From Maribacter sp. (GTDB lineage Bacteria > Bacteroidota > Bacteroidia > Flavobacteriales > Flavobacteriaceae), in NCBI RefSeq assembly GCF_016744255.1, contig NZ_JADGES010000023.1, forward strand, positions 1 to 38,147: DNA of 38,147 nt, written 5' to 3'. The position numbers and the translations under genes were made by a program. The stretch's first letter is position 1. Each line of letters starts with the position of its first letter. This document shows, piece after piece, positions 33,871 through 38,147 of the stretch. The notes beneath the pieces are model-generated. The model did not search any database and was not told the DNA's origin. It saw only the letters and a program-made list of their open reading frames with translations.

Positions 33871-34290
33871 CTATTGTTCCACGTGGAACATTTTAATTTT
33901 TTCTTCTTCTTTAGAGCGCATTAAAGCAGCTTCTTCTTCTGATTTATCCTTATATCCTAAAAGGTGTAATAAGCCATGAGCCATAACCCTATGCAGTTCG
34001 TTCTTGAAATTTACATTGAACTCAATGGCATTCTCCTTTACGCGTTCCACAGAAATAAAAATATCCCCTCCAACTATTTTTCCTTCTGTATAATCAAAAG
34101 TTATAATGTCGGTATAGGTATCGTGATTTAAATAATCTTGATTAATATTTAGAAGATAGGCGTCATCACAAAAAATATATTCTAATGCCCCTAGTCGGAA
34201 ACCCTCAGATTCTAAAACACCAATAAGCCATTCATTATAAACAACACTATCTATCTCATCAAAATTAGTCTCGTAATTAAAATTAATCAT
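33871..34290 (-). CDS. ybeY: endoribonuclease YbeY (rRNA maturation)
   Basis: This 139-residue protein has the YbeY metal site HGLLHLLGYKD, with His105 and His109. The third ligand would be Asp115, where many species have His, a known variant in Bacteroidota. It also has the core YLNHDTYTDIITFDY. YbeY acts in 16S rRNA 3'-end maturation and ribosome quality control. Its start overlaps the DUF4175 stop by 8 nt. The last codons (Met-Phe-His-Val-Glu-Gln-stop) are made by the parS sequence at 33875-33890, so the site sits in the coding region. Confidence 0.93.
   Translation of the reverse strand: MINFNYETNFDEIDSVVYNEWLIGVLESEGFRLGALEYIFCDDAYLLNINQDYLNHDTYTDIITFDYTEGKIVGGDIFISVERVKENAIEFNVNFKNELHRVMAHGLLHLLGYKDKSEEEAALMRSKEEEKIKMFHVEQ
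33875..33890. promoter_or_regulatory. parS: parS-type ParB-binding site 2, within the end of ybeY
   Basis: TGTTCCACGTGGAACA is identical to the core of site 1. It overlaps the final codons of ybeY and ends 7 nt before the mnmG ATG at 33867 (plus-strand coordinates run the other way). Symmetry does not extend past the 16-nt core. Confidence 0.85.
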
Positions 34291-37200
34291 TCTCCTTAAA
34301 GTATATTTTTACTCGATTTTTAAAAATGTGGCGCAAAGGTAAGCTTTGTCTGTTCAAAATCTCCGTTTCATAGTGATAATTGTCTAATAATGAGGGTTTC
34401 GTATTAATTGGATTACTAAAGTCCTGTTTACTAGTATTACTCTCTCTTTCCGATTTCTTTCCCTTTTTTAAGGTTGCATTTTCTAACTTTAATAATTCGT
34501 ATTCTATAATATTGGCCTTACTCGTAGTGCGTTGCGTTATACCATTTTCTAACAAATCGTTTTCAAAATCTTGCATTTGACGAAGAAGTTTTTCACCAAG
34601 CTTTCTGTCTCCCGAATTAAGCATGTCTTTCAACTGTTCTTCCAATGCCTTTCTAATGGTTTGTTGGGATTGGTAAATTTCATAGATTTCCTTTAACTCT
34701 GACTCACTCATACCACTTCCTTGTCCTTGACCAAACTTTCCTTCTCCACCTTTATTTCCACCCTCTTTTCCTTTACCATCGGATCCAGTATTTCCTTCGC
34801 CAGATTTTCCATTTGGACCTTCTCCAGGATTATTACCTTCTTTTCCTTTTCCCTTACTTCCTTGGCCTCCTTGTTTTCCTTCACCAGATTTTCCGCCAGG
34901 TTTCCCTTGTCCCGGTTTACCACTACCATCCATTTTCTTCTTAAGATCCCCTTGCGCTTTTATAATATCTGGTAACTGAAAACCTTGTTGACTATCTCCT
35001 TCTCCTTTTCCCATCTTCATGCTCTGCTGCATATTATCCAAAACATTAACCAAGAAATCGGACAAACTATTTGCAGCTGTAAGCACATACTTTTGATTAG
35101 ACACTCCCTGGTATGTTCTACCATCTGCAACATTCTCCAAGGTCTTATCTATATTATAATACACCTCTGTTATTTGCTCATTTACAAATTCTGAAAGTTC
35201 TTCTCTACGCAAGGACAAAGCAAACAAACTATCGTCTACATGCTCAAACAACAATCGTAATTCTTGCTGCTCTCTAATACGACTACCAAACTCGGTATCG
35301 GTACCCCTATCGTAATTCATACCTCTAAAAAGGTCTTCTTGCTTAAAAGAAAAGGTTACTAAATTATCTAAAATTTGTCGTAGCATTTGAGCATCCTCAG
35401 CAATACTAGAACCTCCTCCACTAGATGACGATGCCGCCTCTTCCATGGACTCACTCATCTCCTTCATCTTCTGCGCAGCTGATTTCTGTTTTTCAGAGGC
35501 CTCTTTTTGATTTTCAGATTTACTCTCTCTATTCTCTTGTTCTTTCTTTTCTTCTAAGGCTTCTTTAGCTACCTTTTGGTCTTCCTTAATACTTTCCTGT
35601 TTCTTAGGGTTAGTATCTAAAGACATCGGTTTTTTTAGAGCTTCATTATCTAACTTTAACTCATTCAATTCCTTAGCAATAGCATTGAAATCTTTACTTA
35701 ACTCTTCCTGACTTCTTAATGATTCTTCTTCCTTTTTAACCTCAGAAAGTTTCTCTTGTTTTTCAGAAAGTGCTTTAAGATCATTAGCTAATTGACTTAT
35801 TTTTTCTGTTACATAATACCTTTTAGTAAGCTCTAATAACTGCTCTAAATTACGTTGACTATTCTTTTGCTTTTTACCCAGCTCCTCTAATTTCTTGGCT
35901 AATTCTTCCTTGTTAATTTTATCTGCAACTTTACCCAACTCTTCCAACAAATGTTCATTCTTTTTCGCCTGTAATTCTTGTCTCTCTAAACGTTCTTGCA
36001 ACAACTTATTCTGTTCGCTATCCGGATTTCTCTTCTCCAAATTATCTTTTAACTGTTTACTAAATTTTTGCATTAAAGATTCTTGTTCTTTTTGATTCTT
36101 TAAAAAATCTTGAATCTCTTTTTTCTCATTAAAATTTAGACTTTTATTCTCCTTTTGATCTCTATTTAATTCCTGTAAAGCCTCCTTTTGATCTTTTACC
36201 TTTTCCAAGGACTTATCTAAATTGCTTATTATAGCCTTTTGTGAATTTAACTCTTTGTTAATCAATTCTTTGCGATTCAAAAAAGTGAAATTAAAGGTTT
36301 CACTTTTTGTCGTCTTACCACCGTGAATAGCATCATTATCCACTACCTGAAAATAAAGCCTGTATTCTTTTCCTTCCTCTATTTGTAAACCAGATGGAAA
36401 GGTATAATAGAAAGGATGGTAATTAGAGTTAGGAGTATCTAAAACCACAGATTGTACTGTCTCTTCTTTTCCTTCTTCATAACAGAAAATCTTTAAATCC
36501 TTTATCTTATAATCATCTGTAGCATTACCAATGAAATAAGCAACATTTGGATTTAAACTATCTAAAACCTGCGTAACTTTAATGGTAGGGTTTGCATCCT
36601 TGACCACTTTAAAACTATAAGACAACTTCTCGAATTCTTTAATATTTTTGTTAGATGTAGTAAGTAGATAATGATGACTAGTAAAAACACGTTTTGTAAA
36701 GCTATGCATCCCCTCTTTTAATATCATAGAAACAGTAGTATCCTTTGTTACAATCTCTATTTTATTTGCATTTCTTCCTTCTACATTCCAGGTAACTTTA
36801 GTTCCTTCTGGAAAATTGGCGTTGCCAGTACTCTCCATTACCTCAGAAGGTAATTCCGTATAAGAAGGATAGTGCAAGACCATTTTAAAATTTTCTATAG
36901 AAGGTATTTTTAAAGCTTCTAGATTATATATTCTAGACTGTACTTCGTTTGCTTTAAAATAAAACTGTTGATTAGATAATGGCGCATTAAACGTATATTG
37001 GTATTCTCCGTTTTGCTCTTGTAGCAACATTTCTTTATCCTCTACCACTATATAAACCTCTTCTGGCTTTACTTCACCAACCACTTGAATATTTACCGTA
37101 AAATCTTGATTTTCTAATACCTTTAAATCTTCCGATAGTAAGCTAAAAGAAAAAGGCGCAGGAGGTTCGTATGCCAAATCATAATTTACCACTCTTTTAT

Positions 37201-37735
37201 AAGAGCTAAAATAGGAATTCCAATTTCCTGTTAAACCAATTACAAGAATCAACAAAAGAGGAATTCCAATATACTTTACAGACTTAAAAGCCTCTTTAAA
37301 ATTTACGGCATTTACAAACGGTATTGGCTTTAAATTTTCACTCCTTTGTTCTATACTCGCCAAAAGCAATTCTGATCTATTAGGGTCTTCGTCTAAATCT
37401 AACAAATTATAAAGGGTATCCCCTACTTCCGGAAAATGTTTGCCAATTAAAATAGAAGCTTCTTTATTATTTATTCCCTTTTTCAATTTGAATAAATAAA
37501 ACAAAGGAATACATATATACCGAACAAAAAGAAAAACCGCTACCGCAATAGATAAAATAAAAAGTAGGAACCTCCCTGTAGAATTAAGCCATAAAAAATA
37601 CTCTATTCCTAAGGCTCCAAGAAAAAAAAGGAGTCCCAATGCTATAAATAGCAAAGCCCCTTTAATAAGCATATTAGAATAATACTTACGTATAAAGAGG
37701 TTTATCTTATCAAGAATAACTTGGTAATTATGCAA
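34283..37735 (-). CDS. DUF4175-family large membrane protein
   Basis: This 1150-residue protein has two N-terminal spans (about 22-45 and 54-82) and a third near 152-170. A beta-rich region at about 180-490 is followed by a very long Lys/Glu/Gln-rich coiled coil (about 490-770), a conserved helical part (about 780-930), and a Gly/Lys-rich low-complexity stretch (about 955-1030) before a helical end. This matches the DUF4175 family of Bacteroidota, whose function is unknown. Topology suggests an inner-membrane anchor with a large periplasmic part. It is the first gene of a run with ybeY and mnmG, with a TAACTTTG box 18 nt before the ATG. Confidence 0.88.
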   Translation of the reverse strand: MHNYQVILDKINLFIRKYYSNMLIKGALLFIALGLLFFLGALGIEYFLWLNSTGRFLLFILSIAVAVFLFVRYICIPLFYLFKLKKGINNKEASILIGKHFPEVGDTLYNLLDLDEDPNRSELLLASIEQRSENLKPIPFVNAVNFKEAFKSVKYIGIPLLLILVIGLTGNWNSYFSSYKRVVNYDLAYEPPAPFSFSLLSEDLKVLENQDFTVNIQVVGEVKPEEVYIVVEDKEMLLQEQNGEYQYTFNAPLSNQQFYFKANEVQSRIYNLEALKIPSIENFKMVLHYPSYTELPSEVMESTGNANFPEGTKVTWNVEGRNANKIEIVTKDTTVSMILKEGMHSFTKRVFTSHHYLLTTSNKNIKEFEKLSYSFKVVKDANPTIKVTQVLDSLNPNVAYFIGNATDDYKIKDLKIFCYEEGKEETVQSVVLDTPNSNYHPFYYTFPSGLQIEEGKEYRLYFQVVDNDAIHGGKTTKSETFNFTFLNRKELINKELNSQKAIISNLDKSLEKVKDQKEALQELNRDQKENKSLNFNEKKEIQDFLKNQKEQESLMQKFSKQLKDNLEKRNPDSEQNKLLQERLERQELQAKKNEHLLEELGKVADKINKEELAKKLEELGKKQKNSQRNLEQLLELTKRYYVTEKISQLANDLKALSEKQEKLSEVKKEEESLRSQEELSKDFNAIAKELNELKLDNEALKKPMSLDTNPKKQESIKEDQKVAKEALEEKKEQENRESKSENQKEASEKQKSAAQKMKEMSESMEEAASSSSGGGSSIAEDAQMLRQILDNLVTFSFKQEDLFRGMNYDRGTDTEFGSRIREQQELRLLFEHVDDSLFALSLRREELSEFVNEQITEVYYNIDKTLENVADGRTYQGVSNQKYVLTAANSLSDFLVNVLDNMQQSMKMGKGEGDSQQGFQLPDIIKAQGDLKKKMDGSGKPGQGKPGGKSGEGKQGGQGSKGKGKEGNNPGEGPNGKSGEGNTGSDGKGKEGGNKGGEGKFGQGQGSGMSESELKEIYEIYQSQQTIRKALEEQLKDMLNSGDRKLGEKLLRQMQDFENDLLENGITQRTTSKANIIEYELLKLENATLKKGKKSERESNTSKQDFSNPINTKPSLLDNYHYETEILNRQSLPLRHIFKNRVKIYFKEND

Positions 37736-37752
37736 TAGCTATTATTTTAATT

Positions 37753-37760
37753 CAAAGTTA
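37753..37760 (-). promoter_or_regulatory. promoter -7 box (TAACTTTG) for DUF4175-ybeY-mnmG
   Basis: On the minus strand TAACTTTG fits TAnnTTTG exactly and ends 17 nt before the ATG at 37735. No clear -33 element was seen. It lies back to back with the gltX promoter. Confidence 0.6.
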
Positions 37761-37772
37761 CGAAAAAAGCCC

Positions 37773-37804
37773 TTTGGGGTTTAGGGGTGTTAAACCTATC
37801 TTTA
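37773..37804 (+). promoter_or_regulatory. gltX promoter (-33 TTTG, -7 TATCTTTA)
   Basis: TTTG at 37773-37776 and TATCTTTA at 37797-37804 are 20 nt apart, within the range for Bacteroidota promoters; the last base of the -7 box differs from consensus. The ATG follows 19 nt later. Confidence 0.55.
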
Positions 37805-37817
37805 CGACTTAAAATAA

Positions 37818-38147
<330 letters not shown>

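Noticed and set aside
33728-33979. Plus-strand frame with an alanine-rich peptide over the start of mnmG
   Set aside because: It is the complement of the FAD-binding Ala/Gly repeat of mnmG and the end of ybeY; no independent coding evidence.
34708-34929. Lys/Glu/Val-rich minus-strand frame inside DUF4175
   Set aside because: It is an out-of-frame reading of the Gly/Lys-rich low-complexity region.
34800-34930. Possible tandem repeat or CRISPR-like pattern in the Gly/Lys-rich region of DUF4175
   Set aside because: Units are irregular, encode GKxGxG-like codons in frame, and have no constant repeat and spacer lengths.

Overview
The window is AT-rich (by eye roughly one third G+C), and its gene content and promoter style point to a marine-type member of the Flavobacteriaceae (Bacteroidota). 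Signs of this are Bacteroidota -7 boxes of the form TAnnTTTG, a PorP/SprF-OmpA pair of the type linked to type IX secretion and gliding, DUF4175, DUF4837 and GH3-family genes, and a 5'-ATGA-coupled mnmG locus. No rRNA, tRNA, CRISPR array, intact insertion sequence or prophage was seen.

Region 1 (about 1-14926, minus strand) is one tightly packed run of genes with gaps or overlaps mostly under 20 nt. In transcription order it holds an M23 envelope peptidase, a GH3-family adenylating-type enzyme, a large uncharacterised protein whose C-terminal half resembles nucleoside phosphorylases, a Wzz-like chain-length protein, the complete dTDP-L-rhamnose set rfbB-A-C-D, and a pseudaminic-acid set pseB-pseC-pseF. 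A three-gene amidotransferase module (WbpG/PseA-like, HisH-like, HisF-like) and a PseG-PseH fusion cut by the window edge follow. Together they should make dTDP-rhamnose and an acetamidino-type nonulosonic acid for a surface polysaccharide or glycoprotein. The synthase pseI and the transferases would lie beyond position 1.

Region 2 (15165-19830, plus strand) has tatA with its own promoter and terminator, a decayed porP/sprF gene (one stop and two single-base insertions), and an intact 818-residue TPR/PD40/OmpA protein. Two tandem paralogous genes of 56 codons for single-span membrane proteins follow, each with its own strong terminator.

Region 3 (19882-31443) contains housekeeping and envelope genes: a DUF4837 lipoprotein, an MltD-like lytic transglycosylase, pgk, the DNA polymerase III delta' subunit, a DoxX-like protein, dinD (with a 34-nt perfect palindrome inside the coding sequence), a doubly frameshifted DUF3592-like gene, an M61/PDZ peptidase, a Skp/OmpH-like lipoprotein, a methyltransferase and an unknown lipoprotein.

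Region 4 (31500-38147) carries mnmG (gidA) bracketed by two perfect 16-bp parS-type sites, a gene coupled to mnmG but broken by an in-frame TAA, ybeY whose last codons form one parS site, the 1150-residue DUF4175 protein, and divergently the 5' part of gltX. The parS pair beside gidA suggests an origin-proximal chromosomal position. The three damaged genes suggest either ongoing local gene decay or, less likely, scattered sequencing errors.
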